From Agromyces lapidis (lineage in GTDB: Bacteria > Actinomycetota > Actinomycetes > Actinomycetales > Microbacteriaceae), in assembly GCF_009749405.1 (NCBI RefSeq), contig NZ_WBIQ01000007.1:248001-312000 (forward strand): a DNA stretch of 64,000 bases. Direction: 5' to 3'. Shown here piece after piece: positions 47,985 through 57,205 of this stretch. Under the pieces are notes generated by a model that worked only from the letters and a program-made list of their open reading frames with translations, was not told the DNA's origin and did no database searches. A program made the position numbers and the translations under genes. Positions within the stretch are counted from its first letter, which is position 1; each line of letters starts with the position of its first letter.

Positions 47985-48788
47985 CTAGACAGCGTCGCCG
48001 AACTCCAGTCGGTTGCGACGCTCGACACGGCGATCATGCAGGCTCGCGATGAACCAGGCCGCGAAGTACAGGCCGATCATCGGGATGGCGAGCATGAACA
48101 TCGAGACCACGTCGGCCGAGGGCGTCGCGATCGCCGTGAACAGCACGATCACGAGGATGGCGACGCGCCACGACTTGATGATCGCCGCAGCGCTGAACAC
48201 GCCCGCGAAGTTGAGCAGCACGATGAACACCGGCACGACGAAGGCGATGCCGATCGCGACGACGAGCTTCAGCACGAAGTCGATGTACTCCTTCGCCGTG
48301 AGCAGCGACATCGCACCCTCGGGCACGAAGCTCGTCATCAGCTCGACGATGTTCGGCAGCACGAACCAGCCTGCCGCGCAGCCCGCGAAGAAGAGCGGGA
48401 TCGCCGTCATGAAGAACGCGAGCGTGAAGCTGCGCTCCTTCTTGTTCAGGCCGGGCACCAGGAACGCGAAGATCTGGTACAGCCACACCGGGCTCGAGAT
48501 CACCAGGCCGAGGGTCAGTGCGATCTGCAGGCGCAGATCGAACGCGCTCGAGATCGTCGGGAAGACGATCGCCGTCGCCGCGTCCTGCCCACGTGCTTCG
48601 GCGACGCGGACGACCGGCTCCTGGATGGCGTCCCAGACGTACAGGTCGGTGAGCACCCAGCCGGCGACCATGCCGACGACGATCGCGATCGCGGAGATGA
48701 ACAGCCGCTTGCGCAACTCGATGAGGTGCGCGCCGAGCGACATGCGCTTCTCGCGGTTCTTCTCTCCGCGATCCTTCACCGCGGTCAT
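47985..48788 (-). CDS. tatC: Twin-arginine translocase subunit TatC
   Basis: The 267-residue receptor subunit has six membrane helices. The N-terminal signature is MSLGAHLIELRKRLF, with the conserved Glu and Arg that contact the twin-arginine signal. FLVPGLNKKERSF near 115 is the cytoplasmic loop, and VVPVFIVLLNFAGVFS and ATPSADVVSMFMLAIPMIGLYF are typical late helices. It is five bases downstream of tatA, so co-transcribed. The C-terminus is short and charged. Confidence 0.97.
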   Translation of the reverse strand: MTAVKDRGEKNREKRMSLGAHLIELRKRLFISAIAIVVGMVAGWVLTDLYVWDAIQEPVVRVAEARGQDAATAIVFPTISSAFDLRLQIALTLGLVISSPVWLYQIFAFLVPGLNKKERSFTLAFFMTAIPLFFAGCAAGWFVLPNIVELMTSFVPEGAMSLLTAKEYIDFVLKLVVAIGIAFVVPVFIVLLNFAGVFSAAAIIKSWRVAILVIVLFTAIATPSADVVSMFMLAIPMIGLYFAAWFIASLHDRRVERRNRLEFGDAV

Positions 48789-48793
48789 CGAGG

Positions 48794-49009
48794 TCAGGCG
48801 CTCTTGCCGGAACCCGGCTCTTCTGACTTCGGCTGCTCGTCAGCGGCGGCTGCGTCGCCGTCACCCTTGTCGGAGCGCACTTCGGTCTTCAGGATCTTCA
48901 TCGACTGCCCGAGGCTGCGGGCGAGCGCCGGAAGCTTGGGGGCGCCGAACAGCAGCAGGATGACCACGAGGATGATCAGCGCGTGCCAACCGGTGAAGCC
49001 TTGCCACAT
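48794..49009 (-). CDS. tatA: Twin-arginine translocase subunit TatA
   Basis: The 71-residue product has the single N-terminal helix (WHALIILVVILLLFGAPKLP), the FGxxKLP hinge, an amphipathic helix (ALARSLGQSMKILKTEVRSD) and an acidic disordered tail. These are the marks of TatA, the pore-forming subunit. No tatB is near. Position tatA-tatC after pafBC is the usual actinobacterial order. Confidence 0.96.
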   Translation of the reverse strand: MWQGFTGWHALIILVVILLLFGAPKLPALARSLGQSMKILKTEVRSDKGDGDAAAADEQPKSEEPGSGKSA

Positions 49010-49113
49010 AGGTATTCGTCCGTTTCTCGGGGGATGTTGGCGACAGTCTACCTGTCGGAGGTTTCCGTCCGTCCACTCCCGTGGACGGATGCCCGCGCGT
49101 CGCGTCGGGCGGG

Positions 49114-50124
49114 TCAGCGCGGGGGGTCGTCGGAGCGTGCGGGGTCTTCGGCATCGGAGTAGCCCGCGAGGCCCGCTTCAGCCCATCCCGCCACCGCGGC
49201 GCGCGCCTCGGGAGGCCCGACGACGGTCACCAGGCCGGGAAGCCCGGCGACGAGCCGTTTCAGGCCGTGCACGTGCGCGAGACGCAGGGTGACGCGCAGG
49301 CGCCCGTCGACCTCGACGGTCGTCGAATCGGCGAGATAGTCGGCGAGGAGCGGCAGCGCCTCGGGCGCGACGTCCACGACGACGTCGAAGTCGGATTCCG
49401 AGGTCTGGAACAGGGTGTCGGGCACCTCGCGCTCGGGGTGCTCGTCGATCGGCACCTCGGAGACGACGAGGTCGCTCATGCGGTCGACACGGAAGTTGCG
49501 CACGTCCTCCCGGGTGTGGCAGTAGGCCTGCAGGTACCAGTCGGCGTCCTGCGAGAGGATGCGCAGCGGGTCGACGCGGCGGCGCCCGCCGACGCCGAGC
49601 GCATTGCGGTAGTCGAACTCGAGCTGGCGGCCGCCCGCGACAGCCTCGCGGATGCGCGCGAGCGAGGCATCGGCCTCGGATTCGGCGACGGCGAGGCGGC
49701 TCGGCGCCGCTGAGGCGCCGGCGGTGAGCTTCTGCATGAGCGCGGCGAGCGAGGCGCTCCCGGCGTTCTCGGGAAGGGCGGAGAGGTACTGGAGGCCGGC
49801 GATGAGCGCGGACGCCTCGCGCGCGGAGAGCCGCGGCGCGTCGTCGATCGCGACATGATGCACGATGACGATGACATCGTCGTCCTCGAAGGAGTCCCAG
49901 TCGATGTCGAAGAGGTCGTTCGGCTGATACGTGCCGGTCGCACCGGGAAGCCCGGAGGTCGCGATCAGCCGCACCGCATCACGGATCTCCTCCGCGCCGA
50001 TGCCGAAATGCGCGGCGGCCTCGTCGACGTCGACGACCTGCTGCTCGAGCAGGTACGGCACGAACGAGAGCAGGAAGACGAGCTTGTCGGGCGCCTTCAG
50101 CGGGCGGGCGCGCTTCGCGCTCAT
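49114..50124 (-). CDS. pafC: WYL-domain transcription regulator PafC
   Basis: The 336-residue product has an N-terminal winged helix (KAPDKLVFLLSFVPYLLEQQVVDV followed by DEAAAHFGIGAEEIRDA), a middle WCX-type region and a WYL domain near 175-230 (LEFDYRNALGVGGRRRVDPL, WYLQAYCHTREDVRNFRVDR). PafB and PafC together form the LexA-independent DNA-damage activator known from mycobacteria, which senses single-stranded DNA through the WYL domains. The start overlaps the pafB stop by 4 bases. tatA follows after a 104-base gap. Confidence 0.93.
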   Translation of the reverse strand: MSAKRARPLKAPDKLVFLLSFVPYLLEQQVVDVDEAAAHFGIGAEEIRDAVRLIATSGLPGATGTYQPNDLFDIDWDSFEDDDVIVIVHHVAIDDAPRLSAREASALIAGLQYLSALPENAGSASLAALMQKLTAGASAAPSRLAVAESEADASLARIREAVAGGRQLEFDYRNALGVGGRRRVDPLRILSQDADWYLQAYCHTREDVRNFRVDRMSDLVVSEVPIDEHPEREVPDTLFQTSESDFDVVVDVAPEALPLLADYLADSTTVEVDGRLRVTLRLAHVHGLKRLVAGLPGLVTVVGPPEARAAVAGWAEAGLAGYSDAEDPARSDDPPR

Positions 50125-51113
50125 CGGATGTCTCCTTCGCGATGCGCCTCGGCGACCGCCGTGAGCCGCGCTCGCACGGCGTCGCGGAGCGAGCCGGGCG
50201 AGAGCACCCGGACCTCGGGTCCGTACGCCGCGAGCTCATCGGCGAAGACGGCGGCATCGGTGTAATGGAGCCGGATCACGCCCGCGTCCTCGTCGCGCAG
50301 TGCCGCGCGCTTGCCGAGGCGCACCTCTGCATCGCTGCCCGCGGAGACCGCGAGATCGGCGGCGTTCGCGAGGCGCAGCGCGCTGAGGTCGGCGATCACC
50401 TGGTCCTGGATGCCCGGCGGCGGCGCCTCGAAGCTCGATCCGGGCACGGTGGTCACCTCGCCGACGATGCGCGAGAGGAGGAAGGTTCGGGGCTCCTGCG
50501 CGTCGAGGTCGAAGGCGTGCAGATGCCAGCGACCCTCGTGCAGCACGACCGCGAGCGGGTTCGCCGTTCGCTGGCGCGGCGCCTGCTCACCCGGTTTGAA
50601 GTATCGGAATCGCACCGCCTGCCGACGATCGAGGGCCTGGCGCAGCGGCTCGAACGCCGCATCGCGAACCCGCAGGCGCGGCGCGTAGCCGATGACGGGC
50701 TCGTGCGGCTCGATGCCGAGCGAGCGCAGCTTCGTGAGCGCGCGCTGCGAGTCGGCCGACAGGGATGCCTCGCGCCAGACCTCGGCCGCGAGGCCGAGGA
50801 GCGCGAGCTCGTCGGGCGTGAACCGCACCTCTTCGGGGAGCTCGTACTGCCCTTTCGGGATGCGGTAACGCAGTGCCTGGTTGTCGCCCGGTCGATCGGG
50901 CGATTCGACGGTCTCGAGCGGGATGCCGAGTTCGCGGATGTCGTCTTTGTCGCGCTCGAACTGCCGCTCGAGGTTCGCGTTCGCCCCCGCGGAGTCGAAT
51001 CGCTCGGCGTAGCCGCGCACGGTCGAGAGGATCTCGGACTTCAAGAGCCCCGTCTCGGTCGCGAGCAGCGCCAGCACCAGACTGAACAGTCGGTCTTCGA
51101 CCGGCACCTTCAC
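50121..51113 (-). CDS. pafB: WYL-domain transcription regulator PafB
   Basis: The product (330 residues) starts with a winged helix (VPVEDRLFSLVLALLATETG, EILSTVRGYAE). A WYL domain follows near 175-225 (AVRFRYFKPGEQAPRQRTANPL, GRWHLHAFDLDAQEPRTFLLSR), then a WCX-like end. I chose GTG 51113, with AGGAG just upstream. The further-upstream ATG at 51152 lies inside TATGAT (plus 51148-51153), a good -10 whose transcript would begin downstream of that ATG. With PafC it should activate DNA-repair genes after replication stress. Confidence 0.92.
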   Translation of the reverse strand: MKVPVEDRLFSLVLALLATETGLLKSEILSTVRGYAERFDSAGANANLERQFERDKDDIRELGIPLETVESPDRPGDNQALRYRIPKGQYELPEEVRFTPDELALLGLAAEVWREASLSADSQRALTKLRSLGIEPHEPVIGYAPRLRVRDAAFEPLRQALDRRQAVRFRYFKPGEQAPRQRTANPLAVVLHEGRWHLHAFDLDAQEPRTFLLSRIVGEVTTVPGSSFEAPPPGIQDQVIADLSALRLANAADLAVSAGSDAEVRLGKRAALRDEDAGVIRLHYTDAAVFADELAAYGPEVRVLSPGSLRDAVRARLTAVAEAHREGDIR

Positions 51114-51189
51114 TTCGCTCCTGCGCTCTCCCCCGGCCACAGGAGCGATCATACTGAACCGCTCGCGTCGGTCGGACGCGCAGGCGCGA

Positions 51190-52134
51190 TCAGAGCACGC
51201 CCAGGATGTCGACGACGAAGAAGAGGGTCGACCCGGCGGGGATCTTCGCGTTCGCCTGGTCGCCGTAGCCGTCTTCGGGCGTGACGATGACGCCCACCTG
51301 GGAGCCGACGGTCTGGCCGATGATCGCCTTCGAGAAGCCGGGGATCACCTGCGAGCCCTCGCCCTCGGCGACCGTGAACGTCACCGGGCTGCCGTTCTCC
51401 CAGCTGGAGTCGAACACGCTGTTGTCGTCCCAGAGGACGCCCGTGTACTGCACGACCACCGTGTCGCCCGACTCGACGACCGGGCCGGAACCCTCTTTCA
51501 GCACCTCGACCTCGGTCTGCTCGGGCGGGTCGTTCTTCGGCACCGTGATGCCGGGACGCCCGTCGGGTGCGAGCACGACCGCGGGGAACCCGTCGCGACT
51601 GAGGCGCACGGCGCCGTCGGCCCGCGAGGGGAATGCGCGCTGCACGTCGAGGACCATCACGAGGCTGTCGCCGGGGGCGATGCCGATCGACTCGTTGCCG
51701 TTCGGCCCGAAGCCGTCCTTCTCGGGGACGACGACGGCGACGCGCGAACCCTCGCGTGCGCAGGTGAGGCCCTTCATCAGGCCGGGCAGCGTCGTGTCCG
51801 AGACCGTGAGCGGCACGGCGTCCTCATCGCCGAAGCCCGTGACCTGCAGCTCGTCGCCGGTGGCGCCGTTGTAGACGGCGAGTCCGACGAGGGCCATCTG
51901 CCCCTCGGTGAGCAGCGGCCCCTCGCCCTCGATGATCTCGGTGCACTCGGTCTCGCTCGGCATGAGCGGAGTCGGGAAGTCGACCTTCGGCGCGGAGCCG
52001 AACTCACCGGTCGCCTCGACCAGCTCGGACGAGCCGCCCGTGGTGGCCTCGGGCGCGGGCGCCTGGGCGGTGCAGCCGGTGAGGGCGACGGCGACGAGGC
52101 CGGCCGTGGCGATGAGCGCGAATGACGAGCGCAC
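51190..52134 (-). CDS. FKBP-type peptidyl-prolyl isomerase lipoprotein
   Basis: The 314-residue exported protein has a lipobox LTGC at Cys21 and two FKBP-like halves. The second half is canonical (VVESGDTVVVQYTGVLWDDN, VFDSSWENGSPVTFTV, VIPGFSKAIIGQTVGSQVGV, IPAGSTLFFVVDIL). The first half (PLLTEGQMALVGLAVYNGATG, PGLMKGLTCAREGSRVAVVV) is divergent and may lack activity. It would assist folding of secreted proteins at the membrane surface. GTG start. It sits between pafB and trmI, where the pupylation genes are often found in other actinobacteria. Confidence 0.92.
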   Translation of the reverse strand: MRSSFALIATAGLVAVALTGCTAQAPAPEATTGGSSELVEATGEFGSAPKVDFPTPLMPSETECTEIIEGEGPLLTEGQMALVGLAVYNGATGDELQVTGFGDEDAVPLTVSDTTLPGLMKGLTCAREGSRVAVVVPEKDGFGPNGNESIGIAPGDSLVMVLDVQRAFPSRADGAVRLSRDGFPAVVLAPDGRPGITVPKNDPPEQTEVEVLKEGSGPVVESGDTVVVQYTGVLWDDNSVFDSSWENGSPVTFTVAEGEGSQVIPGFSKAIIGQTVGSQVGVIVTPEDGYGDQANAKIPAGSTLFFVVDILGVL

Positions 52135-52177
52135 TGATCCTCGATTCTTCGATGGGTCGCGGAGGGGCGATGAAAGC

Positions 52178-53200
52178 CTACCCGTCCGAGTCGGACGGGG
52201 AGGTCTCGTCGGCGGGGCTTGTGGAACCGGCCTTGCGCGCCGCGGCGCCGGCCGCGCGCACGCGCTTGCGGAGGCTCTTGTCGCTGACCTGCCGCTCGCC
52301 GAGCGCGCCGGGCGTCCATGCCTCGACGTCTTCGGCCGAGAACTCGGTCTTCGAGGGCCGGCGCTTGAGCTCGGGCAGTACGGTGTCGGGCGCCAGGCGG
52401 CGAGCCGTGATGAGGAACCCGGTGTGGGCGATCATGCGGTGGTCGGGGCGGACCGCGAGGCCCTGCACGTGCCAGCCGCGCACCATCGTCTCGGAGGACT
52501 GGGGCTCGGTGTACTCCCCCGTCGCCCGGATCGCCTCGGCGACGCGCGAGAGCTGGGTGGCGGTCGCGATGTAGCAGAGCAGCACGCCGCCGGGCTTCAG
52601 TGCGGCCGACACGGCGTCGAGGCACTCCCACGGTGCGAGCATGTCGAGCACGACCCGGTCGACGCTGCCGTCGTCGACCGTCTCGGGCAGCACCTCGGCG
52701 AGGTCGCCGAGGCCGATCGACCAGTTCTCGGGCACCGCGCCGTGGAAGGTCGCGACGTTGCCGCGGGCGACCTCTGCGAAGTCGTCGCGCCGCTCGAAGG
52801 AGTGGAGTCGCCCGTTCGCGCCGATCGCCCGGAGCAGCCACAGGGAGAGCGCCCCCGAACCGACACCGGCCTCGACCACGGTCGCACCCGGGAAGATGTC
52901 GGCCTGCGCGAGGATCTGCGCGGCGTCCTTCGGGTACACGATCGCCGCGCCGCGGGGCATCGACATCACGAAGTCGCTGAGCAGCGGGCGCAGTGCGAGG
53001 TACTCGATGCCGACCTGGTTCGCGACGACCGAGCCGTCGGGCAGGCCGATGAGGTCGTCGTGCGCGATGAGGCCCTTGTGCGAGTGGAACATCTGGCCCG
53101 GCTCGAGGGTGATGGTGTGCATGCGGCCCTTGGGGCCGGTGAGCTGCACACGGTCGCCGACGCGGAAGGGCCCGCTCTGCTCGCCGCGGCTCGCGTTCAT
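52178..53200 (-). CDS. trmI: tRNA (adenine-58-N1)-methyltransferase
   Basis: The 340-residue product has the TrmI layout: an N-terminal beta-barrel (FRVGDRVQLTGPKGRMHTITL, GQMFHSHKGLIAHDD) and a SAM-binding domain with ATVVEAGVGSGALSLWLLRAIG near residue 100. RVVLDMLAPWECLD near 175 and GVLLCYIATATQLSRV near 200 follow. The C-terminal 40 residues are a charged, Ser/Ala-rich extension with nuclear-like basic clusters (KSLRKRVRAAG) that may bind tRNA. It methylates A58 in the T loop. The start overlaps the stop of the HAD gene (ATGA). In mycobacteria this gene sits just upstream of mpa-dop-pup. Confidence 0.94.
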   Translation of the reverse strand: MNASRGEQSGPFRVGDRVQLTGPKGRMHTITLEPGQMFHSHKGLIAHDDLIGLPDGSVVANQVGIEYLALRPLLSDFVMSMPRGAAIVYPKDAAQILAQADIFPGATVVEAGVGSGALSLWLLRAIGANGRLHSFERRDDFAEVARGNVATFHGAVPENWSIGLGDLAEVLPETVDDGSVDRVVLDMLAPWECLDAVSAALKPGGVLLCYIATATQLSRVAEAIRATGEYTEPQSSETMVRGWHVQGLAVRPDHRMIAHTGFLITARRLAPDTVLPELKRRPSKTEFSAEDVEAWTPGALGERQVSDKSLRKRVRAAGAAARKAGSTSPADETSPSDSDG

Positions 53201-53871
53201 CGTGCGACCTCTTCTTCGGTGAGGAGCGCGGCGACGTCGGCGACGGTCGTGCCCTCGAGCGTCGGCCAGATGACCGTCGAGGGTGCGTCGTCGAGCTCGA
53301 GGATGTTGGGGATGCCGACGGCGACCGCACCGGCGGTGAAGGCCGAGGTGAGACCCGTCGGCGAGTCCTCGAAGGCGACGCACCTGGCGATGTCGACACC
53401 GAGTGCTTCGGCCGCCTGCAGGTACGGCTGCGGGTGCGGCTTCGCGTGCTCGACCGAGTCGCCGGTGACGATCACGTCGAACGCGGTGAAGGGGATCGCC
53501 GAGACGATCTCATCGGCCATCGAGCGCAGCGACATGGTGACGAGCGCGGTGGGCACGGATGCCTCGCGCAGCGCCTCGAGCAGCTCGCGGGCCCCCGGAC
53601 GCCACGGCACCCCATGCTCGACGAGCATCTCGCTGACCCGGCCGGTCAGGCGGTTCACGATCGTGTCGGCGTCGAGGTCGACGCCCTTCGCCTGGAAGAC
53701 CCGGGCCGACTCCCAGAGGCCGCTGCCGACGAGCGCGAGCGCCTCGTCGTGGCTCCAGCTGCCGCCGAAGGCCTCGACGAGCTCCTCCTCGGCGGCCATC
53801 CAATAGCGTTCGGTGTCGACGAGGGTTCCGTCCATGTCCCAGAGGGCGGCGGCAGGCAGGCGTGTGGTCAC
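53197..53871 (-). CDS. HAD family hydrolase (phosphoglucomutase-like subfamily)
   Basis: The product (224 residues) has motif I ALWDMDGTLVDTERYW near residue 10, a helical cap, motif II ALVTMSLRS near 111, the lysine in SVEHAKPHPQPYLQAAEALG near 142 and motif IV CVAFEDSPTGLTSAF near 165. This is the beta-phosphoglucomutase or phosphatase type, with an unknown sugar-phosphate or nucleotide substrate. GTG 53871 is chosen because TAGACT (plus 53880-53885) ends 8 bases upstream. GTG 53892 would place that promoter inside the gene. It is co-translated with trmI. Confidence 0.9.
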   Translation of the reverse strand: MTTRLPAAALWDMDGTLVDTERYWMAAEEELVEAFGGSWSHDEALALVGSGLWESARVFQAKGVDLDADTIVNRLTGRVSEMLVEHGVPWRPGARELLEALREASVPTALVTMSLRSMADEIVSAIPFTAFDVIVTGDSVEHAKPHPQPYLQAAEALGVDIARCVAFEDSPTGLTSAFTAGAVAVGIPNILELDDAPSTVIWPTLEGTTVADVAALLTEEEVAR

Positions 53872-53879
53872 AACCCCCA

Positions 53880-53885
53880 AGTCTA
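53880..53885 (-). promoter_or_regulatory. -10 box of the HAD-trmI transcript
   Basis: On the minus strand TAGACT stands 8 bases before GTG 53871 with no ribosome binding site. It fits a leaderless start for the HAD-trmI operon. Confidence 0.5.
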
Positions 53886-53946
53886 CGGGCACGCCCTATT
53901 GTGGAGAGGACCCCGGGCGTCCGGGGCGGGAAGCGGGGCACCAGCA

Positions 53947-54855
53947 GTGAATCAGCCGGCCGGATTCGAAGGTCGAAGGCTGCTCGTCGTCGCCTTCGAG
54001 GGCTGGAACGACGCCGGTGAGGCGGCGACCGGTGCCGCGAAACTGCTCAGCGAGCGGCTCGGCCTGGTCGAGATCGCCGCGGTCGACCCCGAGATCTACT
54101 TCGACTACCAGTTCACCCGCCCCACGATCGTCACGGGCGACGACGGTGCGCGCCGGATCGAGTGGCCGGGGGCCGCGATCCTCGGCCCCAGCGGCCGGGT
54201 CGACCTCGACGACCCGGTGACCGGCCCCGGGGCATCCGGACTGCACGTGCTCATGGGCGCGGAACCCGCGCGCAGCTGGAAGGCCTTCGCCGCCGAGCTC
54301 GTCGACGCGGCCCTCGCCGCCGACATCGACGGCGTCGTGCTGCTCGGTGCGATGCTCGCCGACGCCCCGCACACGCGGCCCTTGACCGTCTTCGCGTCGA
54401 GCGAGAACCCCGAGGTTCGCGACGCCCTGGGCGTCGAGCGCTCGACGTATGAGGGCCCTGTGGGCATCCTCAGCGTCATCGCCGACCAGGCCGAGCGCGT
54501 CGGCATCCCGACCGTGTCGCTCTGGGCGTCCGTCCCCCACTACGTGCACAACGCGCCGTCGCCGAAGGCGGTGCTCGCCCTCCTCGGCAAGCTCGAGGAG
54601 CTCACCGGGCTCTCGATCCCCCGCGGCAGCCTCGAGGTCGACGCACAGGCCTGGGAGGCCGGTGTCGACGCGCTCGCCGCGGAGGACGAGGAGATGGCCG
54701 GTTACATCACGCAGCTCGAGCAGGCCCGCGACGCGGTCGACGCCCCCGAGGCGAGCGGCGAGGCGATCGCGAAGGAGTTCGAGCGCTACCTCCGTCGCCG
54801 CGGCGACGGACCCGAGGGACGCGCCGACGGGCGCGGCGGCCCCGCCGCCCCCTGA
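53947..54855 (+). CDS. PAC2 family protein
   Basis: The 302-residue product belongs to the PAC2 (proteasome assembly chaperone-like) family widespread in actinobacteria. Typical segments are LLVVAFEGWNDAGEAATGAAK near residue 11, YFDYQFTRPTI, VLMGAEPARSWKAFAAELVD near 100 and SLWASVPHYVHNAPSPKAVLAL near 198. The function in bacteria is unknown, and members occur in species with and without proteasomes. The C-terminal end is low-complexity (GPEGRADGRGGPAAP). GTG 53947 is the start. TATTGT (53897-53902) may be its -10 with a leader of about 38 bases. Confidence 0.9.
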   Translation: MNQPAGFEGRRLLVVAFEGWNDAGEAATGAAKLLSERLGLVEIAAVDPEIYFDYQFTRPTIVTGDDGARRIEWPGAAILGPSGRVDLDDPVTGPGASGLHVLMGAEPARSWKAFAAELVDAALAADIDGVVLLGAMLADAPHTRPLTVFASSENPEVRDALGVERSTYEGPVGILSVIADQAERVGIPTVSLWASVPHYVHNAPSPKAVLALLGKLEELTGLSIPRGSLEVDAQAWEAGVDALAAEDEEMAGYITQLEQARDAVDAPEASGEAIAKEFERYLRRRGDGPEGRADGRGGPAAP

Positions 54856-54976
54856 CGGGCGCGGCGGGCTGAGGCTCGCGCCACGAGGCGCGCGAGAACC
54901 CGACGGCGCGCGAGGACGCTCCCGACGTACCCGGGCGGCACTCCCGCGCGCATCGGGCGACGCGGCGACGGGCGAA

Positions 54977-55795
54977 TCAGGCCTGGATGGTGCCGGTGCC
55001 GAGCAGGACGAAGATGAGCCCGCCGAGCACGATGCGGTAGATCACGAACGGCAGGAAGCTGTGCTTCGAGATCCAGCTCATGAAGAACGCGATCACGAGG
55101 ATGCCGACGACGAAGGCGACGAGGGTCGCCGCCGCGGTCTCGACGGGGCCGTAGACCGAGGGCTCGTCGAGGCTCTTCACGAGCTGGAAGAAGCCGCTGC
55201 CGAAGACGGCGGGGATCGCGAGCAGGAACGCGTAGCGGGCGGCCGCCGCGCGCTCGTAGCCGAGCAGGAGCCCCATCGTGATCGTGCCGCCCGAGCGTGA
55301 GACGCCCGGGATGAGCGAGAGCGACTGCGCGAAGCCGTAGAGCACGCCGTGCGGATACGTGAGCTGGTCGAGCCTGCGGCGCTTCGCCCCCGCCCAGTCG
55401 GCGAGGCCGAGGATGATGCCGAAGACGACGAGCATCGTCGCCGTGATCCAGAGCGAGCGGAGCGTCGATTCGATCGCGTCCTGGAAGAGGATGCCGAACA
55501 CCACGATCGGGATCGAGCCGATGATGATGAGCCAGCCCATGCGCGCATCGGGGTCGTTGCGGGGCACGCGGCCCGTGAACGAGCCGAACCAGTGCGAGAC
55601 GATGCGCACGATGTCGCGCCAGAAGAACACGACCACGGCCGTCTCGGTGCCGAGCTGCGTGATGGCGGTGAACGCCGCCCCCGGGTCCTGCGCGCCGGGC
55701 AGGAACTCCCCCAGGATGCGCAGGTGTGCGCTCGAGGAGATCGGGAGGAACTCGGTCAGGCCCTGGACGAATCCGAGGATGAGCGCTTCGATCAC
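54977..55795 (-). CDS. uppP: Undecaprenyl-diphosphatase
   Basis: The 272-residue integral membrane phosphatase recycles the lipid carrier of cell-wall synthesis. The active-site signatures are [20 protein letters not shown] near residue 13 and [22 protein letters not shown] near 160, which include the conserved Glu, Ser and Arg residues. Seven or eight helices are predicted. Loss or overexpression of this family changes bacitracin sensitivity in other bacteria. It is monocistronic, with 121 bases of GC-rich DNA without features before the PAC2 stop, and 63 bases from the M20 gene. Confidence 0.96.
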   Translation of the reverse strand: MIEALILGFVQGLTEFLPISSSAHLRILGEFLPGAQDPGAAFTAITQLGTETAVVVFFWRDIVRIVSHWFGSFTGRVPRNDPDARMGWLIIIGSIPIVVFGILFQDAIESTLRSLWITATMLVVFGIILGLADWAGAKRRRLDQLTYPHGVLYGFAQSLSLIPGVSRSGGTITMGLLLGYERAAAARYAFLLAIPAVFGSGFFQLVKSLDEPSVYGPVETAAATLVAFVVGILVIAFFMSWISKHSFLPFVIYRIVLGGLIFVLLGTGTIQA

Positions 55796-55858
55796 GTGGT
55801 GCTGTCGCCTTCCGTCTCCGCGCGCGGCGGATCTCTGCTTCGGCCTGCGGCGGGCCGG

Positions 55859-57205
55859 TCAGTACTCGAGGAGCAGGTCGCGGAGGACCTGCCTCCCGAA
55901 GACTAGTGCGTCGAGCGGCACCCGCTCGTCAACACCGTGGAACATCGCAGGGAAGTCCAAGCCTTCGGGCAGCCGGAGCGGAGCGAAGCCGTAGCCGTCG
56001 ATGCCGAGCCGGCTGAGCGCCTTGTTGTCGGTGCCGCCCGACAGCAGGTACGGGAACACCGGCGCACCCGGATCGTGCACCGCGAGCGAGTGCTTCACCG
56101 CGTCGACGAGGCTGCCGGAGGTCGAGCTCTCGAGCCCGACGTCGCGGTGCACGATCTCGATCTCGATGTCGTCGCCCACGAGCGCCTGCACCTCGGCGAG
56201 CACCGCCTCCTCCTCGCCCGGAAGGGTGCGGATGTCGATGAGCGCCTCGGCCCGGTCGGGGATGACGTTGTGCTTGTAGCCGGCCTCGAGCAGGGTCGGG
56301 TTGGAGGTCGTGCGGAGCGTGGCCGTGATGAATCCCGAGGCCGAGCCGGTCGCGAGGGCGAGCTCGTCGGGCGAGACCTGCTCGGGGTCGACGCCGAGCA
56401 CACCCGCGATCTCGCCGAGGAGTTCGCGCGTCGTGTCGGTGAGCCGGATCGGCCAGTCGGTGCGACCGAGCACCGCGACGGCCTCGGCCAGTCGCGTGAT
56501 CGCGTTGTCGCGGATGCGACGCGATCCGTGCGCCGCGACACCGCGGGCGACGAGCTTGATCCAGAGCAGCGACTTCTCCCCCGTCTGCAGCAGGTACGCC
56601 CTCCGGCCGCCGACGGTGATCGAGTACCCGCCGACCTCGCTGATGGCCTCGGTCGCCCCGGCGAAGAGCTCGGGGTAGTGGTCGACGAGCCAGCTCGAAC
56701 CGGCACCGCCGCCGGCCTCCTCGTCGGCGAAGAAGGCGAAGACGAGCTCCCGCTCGGGCAGCCGGCCCGACTTCAGGATGTCGCCGAGGGCGGCGAGCAT
56801 CATCGCGTCCATGTCCTTCATGTCGACGGCTCCGCGTCCCCAGAGCAGTCCGTCGCGGATCTCACCGGCGAAGGGGTCGACGCTCCAGTTGCGGGCGTCG
56901 GCGGGGACCACGTCGAGGTGGCCGTGCACGACGAGCGCCGGCTTCTCGGGGTTGCTGCCGGGCACTCGAGCGACGACGCTCGTGCGCCGGGGCTCGGGCT
57001 CGAACATCTGGGGCGCCAGCCCGAGGGCGGCGAGCCTCGCCTCGACGTACTCGGCGGCCTCGCGCTCGCCGTTCGCCTTGCCCGAGCCGTAGTTCGACGT
57101 GTCGAACCGGATGAGATCGCGGGCGATCACGGCCGTCTCGTCGAGGGCAGCCCCCGTCGGGTTCGTCACGGGGTTCGTCGCTGAATTCTCGGATGCCTCG
57201 GCCAT
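55859..57205 (-). CDS. M20 family metallopeptidase
   Basis: The product (448 residues) has LVVHGHLDVVPADARNWSVDPF near residue 87 (metal His/Asp), GRGAVDMKDMDAMML near 117 (bridging Asp), and FADEEAGGGAGS near 152 (catalytic and metal Glu). LLSGGTDNKALS follows near the end. The layout is closest to the ArgE/DapE/ACY1-like group of M20 rather than to the dipeptidase at 9689. The substrate is unknown. ATG 57205 is used because TAGCGT (plus 57213-57218) ends 7 bases upstream, fitting a leaderless start. Upstream in-frame sequence is not conserved. Confidence 0.92.
   Translation of the reverse strand: MAEASENSATNPVTNPTGAALDETAVIARDLIRFDTSNYGSGKANGEREAAEYVEARLAALGLAPQMFEPEPRRTSVVARVPGSNPEKPALVVHGHLDVVPADARNWSVDPFAGEIRDGLLWGRGAVDMKDMDAMMLAALGDILKSGRLPERELVFAFFADEEAGGGAGSSWLVDHYPELFAGATEAISEVGGYSITVGGRRAYLLQTGEKSLLWIKLVARGVAAHGSRRIRDNAITRLAEAVAVLGRTDWPIRLTDTTRELLGEIAGVLGVDPEQVSPDELALATGSASGFITATLRTTSNPTLLEAGYKHNVIPDRAEALIDIRTLPGEEEAVLAEVQALVGDDIEIEIVHRDVGLESSTSGSLVDAVKHSLAVHDPGAPVFPYLLSGGTDNKALSRLGIDGYGFAPLRLPEGLDFPAMFHGVDERVPLDALVFGRQVLRDLLLEY

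Noticed and set aside
45795-49292. 1165-codon open frame on the plus strand
   Set aside because: It runs opposite helY, tatC, tatA and pafC, whose minus-strand proteins have clear domains. Long antisense frames are expected in high-GC DNA and this one has no domain pattern.
51114-51152. Upstream ATG start for pafB
   Set aside because: The ATG lies inside TATGAT, a likely -10 box, so it would not be in the mRNA. GTG 51113 with AGGAG fits better.
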